13,882 bases of DNA from JAIVGV01 sp045807785. GTDB taxonomy: Bacteria > Acidobacteriota > Blastocatellia > Pyrinomonadales > Pyrinomonadaceae. The translations under genes were made by a program, and so were the position numbers. The notes beneath the pieces are model-generated. The model made no database searches, was not told the DNA's origin, and was given only the letters and a program-made list of their open reading frames with translations. Shown here one piece after another: positions 6,389 through 13,084 of this stretch. The DNA lies in the NCBI GenBank assembly GCA_045807785.1, contig JBJMGS010000045.1, forward strand, positions 1 to 13,882, in the 5' to 3' direction. The stretch's first letter is position 1, and every line of letters starts with the position of its first letter.

Positions 6389-7873
6389 TCACTTGGCGCC
6401 GACGGCGCGCGCGGCGTTCAGGCGACCGCCCGACGCGACCTTGCCTTCGAGCGCGGGGAGCCTGTCCACGGACGAAAGCAGCCGCTCGCGCAGCTCCTTC
6501 ATCGACATGTTCGGGTTCGCCGCGAGCACGAGCGCCGCCACGCCCGCCACTTCCGGCGTCGCCATCGAAGTGCCGGAATGCTCCTCGTACTGGTTGCCGG
6601 GCCATGTGCTCAGAATCTCCGCGCCGGGCGCGGCGATGTGGACGGTGCGCGCGCCGTAGTTCGAGAAGCGCGCGAGGCGGTCGTTACGGTCGAGCGCGGC
6701 GACCGAGACGACGTTCGGCTGCGCGTAGTTCGAAGGGTAATGCGGCAGTCGGTCGTTGTTCGTCGAAGAGTTCCCGGCGGCGGCGAAGAAGAGGATGCCC
6801 TCCTCGCCCGCGCGGCGGATGGCGTCTTCGAGCGAGCGCGAGCCCATCATCGAGCCCCAGCTCGCGCTGATGACGCGGACGTTGACGCCGTCGTGCTTGC
6901 GCGCGATGACGTAATTGATGCACTCGATGGCATCTTTCAGCGAGCCGCTGCCGCTGGCGTTCAAAAACTTGAGGGGCATGATCTGGACGTGCCAGTTGAC
7001 GCCCGCGATGCCGTCGCGGTTGTCGCCCTCCGCCCCGATGATGCCGGCGCAGTGCGTGCCGTGGCCGTTGTCGTCCATCGGGTCGCCGTCGGCGTCCGCC
7101 GCGTCGAAGCCGTGCAGGTCGTCGAAGGTGCCGAGTTCGGCGTCGGTGTAGGGCGCGAGATCGGCGGGACGCGTCCAGATGTTGCCCGCGAGGTCTGCGT
7201 GACGATAGTCAACGCCGGTGTCGATGACGGCGACGACCACCTTGTCGCTGCCCGTCGTCTTCGCCCAAGCGCGCGTCGCGCAGATGTCCGCGCCCGACGC
7301 ACCGCCGCGCTGTCCGGTGTTCAGTAGAGACCACTGCTCCTCGAAGAGCGGATCGTTCGGCGCGGGGCCTTTAACGACGGGCGGATCGTCGTCGTCATCG
7401 CCGCCGCGCGCGACGACGGGATCGGCGTAGATCGCGGCGTTGGGCTGCGCCCTAAGCACGCGCGTGGGCATGCCCTCTGCGCGATCGAGATTGATCTGGA
7501 AGTTCGGCTCGGCGTAGATGACTTCGGGCAACGCGCGGTACTCTGCGGCGACCTGCTCGGCGTCTTCGCCGTCGGCGTCGGCGATGACCGCCTCGTCGTC
7601 GATGTTCTCGAAGCGATCTTCGAGGCGGTCATTGAGGCGCGCGGCGATGCGGTTGATCTCTGCGGTCGAAGTGCCGGGCTGGAAGCGCACGATCACTTCG
7701 GCGTCTTCCTTCGCGGCGGCGGTCGCTGCCGCGTCCTGCCGGACGACGAGTGCGGCGTGCCGCCTCATCCCAAAGTGCGTGCGCCGCATGCGGCTCAACT
7801 GCCCAGCGAACGCCGCGAGGAAGACGAGCGCGAGCGCGAGCGTCAGGTGCTTGAAAAGGTTCTGACGGTTCAT
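6389..7873 (-). CDS. Secreted S8 subtilisin-like serine protease with I9 propeptide
   Basis: A 494-residue subtilase that hydrolyses peptide bonds outside the cytoplasm. Residues about 7-24 form a hydrophobic signal segment (FKHLTLALALVFLAAFAG). Residues about 57-129 look like an inhibitor-I9 propeptide (AEVIVRFQPGTS ... ALPEVIYAEPNFQINL). A short Asp run (D159-D163) and NDPLFEEQWSLLNTGQ lead into the S8 domain. The catalytic triad is complete: Asp218 (VIDTGVD), His271 (NGHGTHCAG) and Ser436 (SGTSMATPEVAG). Oxyanion Asn368 (AAGNSS) is present. The protein ends soon after the catalytic domain, with no C-terminal sorting module. The ATG at 7873 has a modest GAGG about 9 nt upstream. A small gene on the same strand ends 46 bp upstream, so the two are probably co-transcribed. 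A hairpin follows the stop. Confidence 0.95.
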   Translation of the reverse strand: MNRQNLFKHLTLALALVFLAAFAGQLSRMRRTHFGMRRHAALVVRQDAAATAAAKEDAEVIVRFQPGTSTAEINRIAARLNDRLEDRFENIDDEAVIADADGEDAEQVAAEYRALPEVIYAEPNFQINLDRAEGMPTRVLRAQPNAAIYADPVVARGGDDDDDPPVVKGPAPNDPLFEEQWSLLNTGQRGGASGADICATRAWAKTTGSDKVVVAVIDTGVDYRHADLAGNIWTRPADLAPYTDAELGTFDDLHGFDAADADGDPMDDNGHGTHCAGIIGAEGDNRDGIAGVNWHVQIMPLKFLNASGSGSLKDAIECINYVIARKHDGVNVRVISASWGSMMGSRSLEDAIRRAGEEGILFFAAAGNSSTNNDRLPHYPSNYAQPNVVSVAALDRNDRLARFSNYGARTVHIAAPGAEILSTWPGNQYEEHSGTSMATPEVAGVAALVLAANPNMSMKELRERLLSSVDRLPALEGKVASGGRLNAARAVGAK

Positions 7874-7919
7874 GGACTCTACCTCAACTTAACTTAAGCC
7901 TTGTTCTTTGACGTGCGGA

Positions 7920-8195
7920 TCAGACCTGATGGTTCGCGCCGCGAAAGTTGACGAGCCGCATCCGGTTCCGGTTGGCGCGGTACTCAAACTTTTCGCCGTG
8001 CGCGCGCAATTTTATGCGCCAGCCCGGCGTGATCATCTGCGCGCTCATCTCTCCCGGCGAGCCCGCGCCAAACGACGCATCCGGAAAGTCCGCATCCTCA
8101 ACCGAATCTTCTTCAACCTCATCTGCTCCGACGCCGAGCCGCGCGGCGATGTCGTCTTTCGCGCGTCTCACAGCGTCCTCCTTCGTCATAGACAT
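7920..8195 (-). CDS. Small protein of unknown function with an MITPGWRI motif
   Basis: A 91-residue protein with no signal peptide or membrane segment from the chosen start. The N-terminal half is a helical, acidic stretch (KEDAVRRAKDDIAARLGV, then ADEVEEDSVEDADFPDASFG). The C-terminal half is predicted beta (MSAQMITPGWRIKLRAHG, then FEYRANRNRMRLVNF). From memory it resembles small proteins in Chloroflexi and related phyla with the order WPD-S-LG ... ITPGYRI ... YEYHT; I know no assigned function. ATG 8195 is chosen for its GAGGAG 10 nt upstream; a second ATG at 8189 is possible, while the TTG at 8267 is unlikely. It lies 46 bp upstream of the subtilase. A role as inhibitor or partner of the protease is possible, but nothing in the sequence proves it. 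Confidence 0.65.
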   Translation of the reverse strand: MSMTKEDAVRRAKDDIAARLGVGADEVEEDSVEDADFPDASFGAGSPGEMSAQMITPGWRIKLRAHGEKFEYRANRNRMRLVNFRGANHQV

Positions 8196-8294
8196 ACGCT
8201 CGTCGCTCCTCAGAGGTTCATCTGCCGCCGGGGATTCATTCTGCTCCCGCGCGGGTGGTTTCGTCAAAAATTTTAGCCGCGCGGCGGAGCATAA

Positions 8295-8525
8295 GCCCCG
8301 CCAGGGGCGACATATCTGTAGCCCACGGCGCGAGCCGTGGGATCACATGTGAGTAAACAAGTCGAGAGCCCCTGAAAGGGGCGAAAGAAGCTGGAAGAAA
8401 GGGTGTGAAATTTGAAACTACAGGTTTTGACTCTTTCGCCCCTTTCAGGGGCTCTCGACGTTATTTTCTCTCGTTAAAACCCACGGCTCGCGCCGTGGGC
8501 TACAAATATGCTGTGCCTACGGCAC
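8295..8525. repeat. Compound palindromic (REPIN-like) element between rsmE and the small gene
   Basis: Six short hairpins are clustered: 8295-8308 (GCCCC/GGGGC), 8322-8341 (CCCACGGC/GCCGTGGG), 8368-8382, 8439-8452, 8480-8499 and 8513-8525. Hairpin 2 with flank (8319-8341) is the perfect 23-bp inverse of hairpin 5 (8480-8502). Hairpin 3 with flank (8361-8387) is the perfect 27-bp inverse of hairpin 4 (8433-8459). This paired-hairpin layout is that of REP doublets mobilised by REP-associated tyrosine transposases (RAYT). No transposase is in the window. It fills most of the 348-bp gap 8196-8543; the rest of the gap shows nothing else. Confidence 0.8.
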
Positions 8526-8543
8526 TGAGAGTAGAGACTTCCT

Positions 8544-9329
8544 CTAAATCAGATCGCCGCACAGGTGTTGGAGCAGCGCGCAGGCGACGAGCGCGGCGGT
8601 CTCCGCGCGCAGGGTGCGACCGCCGAGCGTGACGACCTGCCAGCCCGCCGCGCGCGCCTGCTCAAGCTCCGCGTCTTCCCACCCGCCTTCAGGCCCCACG
8701 AGAGCCGCGACGCGCGCCCGTCGCACGTCCCACGCCGCGACCGTCTCGACCAGCCCGCGCCCGCCGTGTTCCGAGAAGATTAGACGCCGACTCGTCTCAC
8801 TTGTTCCGCCCGCCGAGCCTCGTGCCAGCGCGTCCGCCAAACTCTCCGGTGCGACGACGGCGGGCACGCGCGCGCGACCCGACTGCTTCGCCGCTTCGAC
8901 CGCGATGCGTTGCCAGCGCGCGACGCGCTTCGCCGCCGCGTCCGCGCGTTCGGCGCGCGGCAGGCGCACGTCTGCGCGCGCCGTCTCGACGGGCACGACG
9001 CGCGTCGCGCCCAACTCCGTCGCCTTCTGCACGACCGTGTCAAACTTCTCGCCCTTCAACAGCGCGACGTAGAGCGTCAGCTCAAGCAATGATTCGGCGG
9101 ACGGCGGTTCGACCGCAGCGCGGACCTCGAGCGTCGCGCGTTCCATCCCGCGCCGCGCGTCGGCGGTGACGACGCAGAGGAACTCGCGCCCCTCGCCGTC
9201 GAAGACCTGTACCTCCGCGCCCGCGCCGAGGCGCAGGACGCCCGTCAGATGCTGCGTCTCCTCGCGCGAGAGCGAGACGCGCGCGGCGTCCGTGTCGAAG
9301 TCTTCCGGCGGGGCGTAGAAGCGGCGCAT
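8544..9329 (-). CDS. rsmE: 16S rRNA (uracil-1498-N3)-methyltransferase RsmE
   Basis: SPOUT-family methyltransferase that methylates N3 of U1498 in 16S rRNA, using S-adenosylmethionine, in the assembled 30S subunit. The 261-residue product begins MRRFYAPPEDF and has a PUA-like N-terminal domain (LRLGAGAEVQVFDGEGREFL). The knotted C-terminal domain has LLKGEKFDTVVQKATELGA, the cofactor-loop motif LVGPEGGWEDAE, and LGGRTLRAETAALVA near the end, as in RsmE. ATG 9329 is chosen because it begins the conserved R-R-F segment. Upstream in-frame codons to 9383 run into the heptamer array. No clear Shine-Dalgarno is seen. It follows prmA on the same strand, a frequent pairing in bacteria. Confidence 0.95.
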   Translation of the reverse strand: MRRFYAPPEDFDTDAARVSLSREETQHLTGVLRLGAGAEVQVFDGEGREFLCVVTADARRGMERATLEVRAAVEPPSAESLLELTLYVALLKGEKFDTVVQKATELGATRVVPVETARADVRLPRAERADAAAKRVARWQRIAVEAAKQSGRARVPAVVAPESLADALARGSAGGTSETSRRLIFSEHGGRGLVETVAAWDVRRARVAALVGPEGGWEDAELEQARAAGWQVVTLGGRTLRAETAALVACALLQHLCGDLI

Positions 9330-9350
9330 GAGAGCAAGGATGAAGTAAGA

Positions 9351-9410
9351 ACGATGAACGATGAACGATGAAGTGAAAGGCATTTGCCTTCCGCTTCATC
9401 GTTCATCGTT
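9351..9410. repeat. Heptamer array locus 2: long hairpin between prmA and rsmE
   Basis: Units ACGATGA at 9351-9357, 9358-9364 and 9365-9371 face inverted units ending at 9410. Arms 9357-9373 and 9394-9410 pair perfectly over 17 bp. Inside, after a short imperfect stretch, AAGGCA/TGCCTT (9377-9382 with 9385-9390) pairs again. The structure starts at the prmA stop (TAA, 9411-9409) and ends about 22 bp before the rsmE start, on the transcribed strand. It may terminate, attenuate or stabilise the prmA mRNA end. Confidence 0.9.
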
Positions 9411-10257
9411 AAATGATAATCGCGATCCACTCGCCCGCGGTGCGCGTCTCGAAGTTGTTGACGCCGAGACGATGGAGCGCATCGCCGACGAGTTGGCTTT
9501 GCGTGGCGAGGATGCCGGAGAGGACGAGGCGACCGCAGGTCGCGCCGAGGAGCGCGGAGAGCAGCGGCAAGATCACGTCCGCCGTCAGGTTCGCGCAGAC
9601 GAAGTCGGCGGATGCGGTCGCGTCCGTGACCGAGCCGACATGAAAGTCAATTTTATCTCCGACGCCGTTGAGCCGTGCGTTCTCTCGCGCGATTTCGACC
9701 GCGTCGGCGTCCGTGTCGCAGGCTTCGACGCGCGCAGCGGGCCGGAGTTTCGCGGCGGCGATGGCGAGCAGTCCCGTGCCCGTGCCCACGTCGAGCAAAC
9801 TCGCGCCGTCGAAATAGTTTTCAATCGCTTCCAGACAGAGCTGCGTCGTCTCGTGCGTGCCGGTGCCGAAAGCCATGCCCGGCTCGATGCGTATGACGAT
9901 CCGTTCGGGCGCGTCTTCGACCTCGCTCCACGGCGGCGCGACGACGAAGCGGGTGCCGACCCCGACCGGCTGCCAACTCTTCTTCCACTCGCCGAGCCAG
10001 TCGCGCGCCGCGACCTCGCGCGTCGAGATGTCGCGCACCGCCGAAGAGGGCAGCTCGTAAATCCGCAGCGCCTCGAACAACTCCGCGCGCACGCGCTCGC
10101 GCTCCGGCGGCGCGTCGAAGTACGCGCTCGCGCGCAACATGCCATCAGCGTCCAAAACGGTCGCCTCTTCCGTCCCCAGCGCGCCCGCCTCCGACAGCGC
10201 GTACTCCACAGCCTCGCGCGCCGCCGGTTCAAGCGTGATGTCGAGTGCGAACCACAT
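9409..10257 (-). CDS. prmA: Ribosomal protein L11 methyltransferase PrmA
   Basis: S-adenosylmethionine-dependent methyltransferase that trimethylates ribosomal protein L11. The 282-residue product has the family length. An N-terminal substrate-binding domain (MWFALDITLEPAAREAVEYA) is followed by EWKKSWQPVGVGTRFVVAPPW (90-110) and the signature GMAFGTGTHETTQLCLE (127-143). SAM motif I is LLDVGTGTGLLAIAAAKL (154-171) with the acidic D181/D183 region after it. The target-binding ANLTADVILPLL (222-233) has NLTA where NILA is usual. The ATG at 10257 begins the first strand; the region before it is a heptamer array, with no clear Shine-Dalgarno. The stop TAA abuts the next array. It sits between era and rsmE, all acting on ribosome assembly or modification. 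Confidence 0.95.
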   Translation of the reverse strand: MWFALDITLEPAAREAVEYALSEAGALGTEEATVLDADGMLRASAYFDAPPERERVRAELFEALRIYELPSSAVRDISTREVAARDWLGEWKKSWQPVGVGTRFVVAPPWSEVEDAPERIVIRIEPGMAFGTGTHETTQLCLEAIENYFDGASLLDVGTGTGLLAIAAAKLRPAARVEACDTDADAVEIARENARLNGVGDKIDFHVGSVTDATASADFVCANLTADVILPLLSALLGATCGRLVLSGILATQSQLVGDALHRLGVNNFETRTAGEWIAIII

Positions 10258-10267
10258 GAAAGCTGTA

Positions 10268-10391
10268 AATCGTGAATCGTGAATCGTGAATCGTAAGCAA
10301 TGGCTGAGATGCTAAATGACTTGCGGCTTAATCGTCAGAGACCGCCGTGCACAACACAACGATTGACGATTGACGATTCACGATTGACGAG
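10268..10391. repeat. Heptamer array locus 3, between era and prmA
   Basis: The left arm has AATCGTG at 10268-10274, 10275-10281 and 10282-10288, then AATCGTA at 10289-10295. The right arm has ACGATTG at 10359-10365 and 10366-10372, ACGATTC at 10373-10379, ACGATTG at 10380-10386, then ACGAG. The arms are complementary over about 27 bp with two mismatches and a 64-bp spacer. The era stop (10378-10380) lies inside the right arm, so the last codons of Era (Arg-Gln-Ser) are array-encoded. The left arm ends 11 bp before the prmA start. I see no gene in the 120-bp gap. Confidence 0.88.
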
Positions 10392-11307
10392 TCTTGATGC
10401 CGATGTCGTCGAGCGCGCGCTCGCTGTTGCGCCAGTTCTCCTGGACGCGGACGAACAGCTCCAGATAGACCCTGTGGCCGAGGAGGCGCTCGATGTCGCG
10501 GCGGGCGCGCGTGCCGGTCTCTTTGAGGCGCTCGGCGCCCTTGCCGATGATGATCTTTTTTTGCGAGGTGCGCTCGACGAAGATGGCGCAGTAGATGCGC
10601 GCGAAGTCCTCACGCTCCTGGTCGAACTTCTCCGTGACGACCGCCGTCACGTAGGGAATCTCCTCGCCCGTCGTCTGCAAAATCTTCTCGCGCACGATCT
10701 CGGCGATGATGGAGCGCACCGACTGATCGGTGAACTCGTCCTCGGCGAACAGGGGCTCGCCTTCGGGCAGGTGCTTGATGATCTCCGAGACGAGCGCGGG
10801 GACGTTGTCGCCGTTGCGCGCCGAGAGCGGCACGACGCCGCGCCAGTCGTACTCTTTGCCATACCATTCGAGGAGCGGCAGCAGTTGCGACTTGTCCGAC
10901 ACCTTGTCGGTCTTGTTGAGGACGAGCAGCGCGGGCTTGGCCGACTGTTTGACGAGATCGAGGACGAAGCGGTCGCCGTTGCCGGTCGAGACAGAGGCGT
11001 CGCGCATCAGGACGACGAGATCGACGCCCGCGAGCGCGTCGTGGACGGACGCCATCATGCGCCGGTTGAGCAGGTAGCCGGGCTGGTGGACGCCGGGCGT
11101 GTCAACCAAGACGATCTGCCCTTCGGGCTTCGTGATGACGCCCTGAATCTGATACCTCGTGGTCTGCGGCTTGTTCGACACCGCTGCGACCTTCTCGCCA
11201 ACCAGTTTGTTTAAGAGCGTGGACTTGCCCGCGTTCGGTCGCCCGATGAGCGCGACGTAGCCGCTGCGGAAATTCGTCTGCGCCGACTTGTCCTCTTCGT
11301 CTGCCAT
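10378..11307 (-). CDS. era: GTPase Era, 30S ribosomal subunit assembly
   Basis: Essential GTPase that binds the 3' end of 16S rRNA and assists 30S maturation, at the cytosolic face and on ribosomes. The 309-residue product has all GTPase motifs: G1 GRPNAGKST (22-30), the TTRYQIQGV switch region (49-57), G3 DTPG (69-72), G4 NKTD (131-134) and G5 SARNG (162-166). The C-terminal KH domain (about 215-295) carries the GKG loop in SQKKIIIGKGAERLKETG. The ATG at 11307 gives the usual short leader before the first strand. It starts 7 bp after the stop of the upstream 574-residue gene, which suggests translational coupling. Its 3' end is fused to heptamer array locus 3. A degraded second copy of its first codons lies at 13637-13732. 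Confidence 0.97.
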   Translation of the reverse strand: MADEEDKSAQTNFRSGYVALIGRPNAGKSTLLNKLVGEKVAAVSNKPQTTRYQIQGVITKPEGQIVLVDTPGVHQPGYLLNRRMMASVHDALAGVDLVVLMRDASVSTGNGDRFVLDLVKQSAKPALLVLNKTDKVSDKSQLLPLLEWYGKEYDWRGVVPLSARNGDNVPALVSEIIKHLPEGEPLFAEDEFTDQSVRSIIAEIVREKILQTTGEEIPYVTAVVTEKFDQEREDFARIYCAIFVERTSQKKIIIGKGAERLKETGTRARRDIERLLGHRVYLELFVRVQENWRNSERALDDIGIKTRQS

Positions 11308-11314
11308 GCCGGTC

Positions 11315-13039
11315 TCAACTTGTTCGTGAATTCGTGCCGAGCGCGATTATCGCACGGCGCAGGCGTGCATGACGACGAAGCAGGCGGAGGTAGCGCAACT
11401 CGTCGCGCCCCGCCTTGGCGCGGATGATGGCGACGGCGGCCTGTTTCTCCGCCGGCGTCCAGCGTGCGAGGTCTGGGATGAGGGCGAGCGGGAGCGCGAG
11501 GTTCGAGAGGGCGCGGCGCTCGTCTTCATCGAAGCGCGCGTGTCGGGCGTCGACCGCGCGCAGGACTTCGGCGACGGACGCCGCGCGAATCTTCTCGGCG
11601 TCGCCGCCGAACTCGCGCGCCATGCGACGCTGCACGGCGAGCCCGATGTGGCGCACGCGAAAACTATCCCACTCGCCGCCGCGCGCCGCGTCGCGCGTCT
11701 CGTAGAGGACGTGACCTTCGGCGAGTCTGCGCAGTTGTCGCGGCGAAGTGCGGTAGTCGCTTCGCGTACTGATCCGTCGCTCTTCCGTCTCGACGAGCCG
11801 CGCGATCTCGCGGACGATGGGACGAAAGCCGAGCTTGCGGTAGAACCAGAACGCGCCCGACTCGATCCCCTCGTAGTTGCCGGAGCCGCCGAGCTGGTAG
11901 GGCTCGACCGAGAAGGTGTCCGTGCCGAGGAGCTGTCGGTAGAGGCGCAGCAGGCGCGCGTAAGTCCAAGCCGACTCGCCTTCGCGGAAGGTGTAAAAAA
12001 GATTGACGCCGATCTCTGTGCGTCCGCAGAGCGAGAGACCTTCGTGGTAGCCGACCGGCAAGCCGTTCTTGACGAACATCCCGCAGTGGTAGGCGAGCAG
12101 GGGCAGGCGGCGCGCGGGCGGTACACCCCAGACGAAAATCTCCAGCCCGCGCCCCGCGTCGGCGCGCACGACGGTGCGCGCGTCGCCGTAGGTGAAGCCG
12201 TGCAGCTCGCGGAAGCGCACGCACATCGCGTCGCGCCCGAAGGCGAGCACACGCTCGGCGGCGGCGCGCGAAAGTTTTTTCAGAGGGAGCGGCGGGGCGT
12301 CCAGCTCTCTCGCGAGTTCGACATCGCGGCGTTCGACGAGCGGCGCGCGGTGGTAGAACGTCTCGCGCACGGGCAAGCGTGCGTGCGTGCGCGTGGCGCG
12401 CGAGTCTTTGAGTTCCCAGCGCACCCAGAGCTTGAGCGGGTCGAACAACTCCGTGCGCATCTTCTCGGAGACGGGGAGCGCGTCGAAGCGGCGCAGCAGC
12501 CAGTGCAGCTCGCTCTCGCCGCGGGGCGTCGCCGCGCGCAGCCACTTGCGGAAGGGCGTGTGCACGTCAACGTAAACCTCTTCCTCGAAGAGCGGCATGA
12601 AGTGTGAGAAGATCGTGTGCAGGTGCGTGCGGTCGTCCTCGTCGTCCCAGACAAGGCGAACGCTTCGTGGGTGCGTGCGCGCGAGATAGCGCACGATGTC
12701 GTAGCCGAAGACGGCGTCGAAGCCCGTGCCGGCGATGCCGGACACTTCCAACCGCTCGAAGGGGAACGTGTCCGTGCCCTCGGCGCGCAGACGCTCGACG
12801 CGCACGCTGAAAGTCTTGAGCAGTTTCTCCGTCTCGCCGACGAGCGTCGCCGTCTGCGGGTAGGCGCAGAGGAAGAGCAGCGTTTCGTGGAAGCGGATGA
12901 GCGTCTCGGCGTCGCGGAAGTGTCGGCGCGCGATCTGTTTGAGCAGCTTCGACAGACGCGCGCGGGCGGGCGCGTCCCCGGCAGGGCGTTTCAACTCGTC
13001 GAGTTGGTCGAGCAGATGTTCGAGAGAGTATGCGGGCAC
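11315..13039 (-). CDS. Conserved protein of unknown function with a GNAT-like C-terminal half
   Basis: A 574-residue protein, apparently cytosolic (no signal peptide or membrane segment). I do not recognise a named family. The N-terminal part is helical and basic (KLLKQIARRHFRDAETLIRF), followed by GIAGTGFDAVFGYDIVRYL (101-119) and VRLVWDDEDDRTHL (127-140). The middle-to-C-terminal part looks like an acyltransferase fold: LPVGYHEGLSLCGRTEIGVN (327-346), FREGESAWTYARLLRLYRQL (351-370), then GIESGAFWFYRKLGFRP (391-407). The last is close to the terminal Y-x-K-x-GF-x-P signature of GNAT acetyltransferases. Whether it binds acetyl-CoA is unknown. The start is GTG 13039, with CGGAG 6 nt upstream. 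Its stop is 7 bp before era, so it is likely in one operon with it. Confidence 0.7.
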   Translation of the reverse strand: MPAYSLEHLLDQLDELKRPAGDAPARARLSKLLKQIARRHFRDAETLIRFHETLLFLCAYPQTATLVGETEKLLKTFSVRVERLRAEGTDTFPFERLEVSGIAGTGFDAVFGYDIVRYLARTHPRSVRLVWDDEDDRTHLHTIFSHFMPLFEEEVYVDVHTPFRKWLRAATPRGESELHWLLRRFDALPVSEKMRTELFDPLKLWVRWELKDSRATRTHARLPVRETFYHRAPLVERRDVELARELDAPPLPLKKLSRAAAERVLAFGRDAMCVRFRELHGFTYGDARTVVRADAGRGLEIFVWGVPPARRLPLLAYHCGMFVKNGLPVGYHEGLSLCGRTEIGVNLFYTFREGESAWTYARLLRLYRQLLGTDTFSVEPYQLGGSGNYEGIESGAFWFYRKLGFRPIVREIARLVETEERRISTRSDYRTSPRQLRRLAEGHVLYETRDAARGGEWDSFRVRHIGLAVQRRMAREFGGDAEKIRAASVAEVLRAVDARHARFDEDERRALSNLALPLALIPDLARWTPAEKQAAVAIIRAKAGRDELRYLRLLRRHARLRRAIIALGTNSRTS

Positions 13040-13084
13040 GTTTACTCCGCGCGGCGCGCCGGTCGGGATCGCAAGTCGAGAGCT

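Noticed and set aside
6287..7327. 346-residue plus-strand open frame opposite the subtilase
   Set aside because: It overlaps the complete catalytic triad frame on the minus strand and has no motif of its own.
8295..8341. Rho-independent terminator of rsmE
   Set aside because: The hairpins lack a T-run on the transcribed strand and the perfect long-range pairing with 8480-8502 indicates a repeat element, though it could still affect transcription.
8295..8525. Insertion sequence or transposon
   Set aside because: No transposase frame lies within or beside the palindromes and no target-site duplication was seen. It fits a non-autonomous palindromic repeat.
10268..10391. CRISPR-like array
   Set aside because: The repeat unit is 7 bp with no unique spacers, and there are no cas genes. 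It is a tandem heptamer array with inverted arms.
9361..11214. Two 304-residue plus-strand open frames opposite prmA and era
   Set aside because: Mirror frames of well-recognised genes; their composition is biased by the codon use of the other strand.
11369..12607. 412-residue plus-strand open frame opposite the GNAT-like gene
   Set aside because: Low-complexity Arg/Ala/Glu-rich composition and no ribosome site. The opposite strand has a longer frame with a GNAT-like signature and operon spacing to era.
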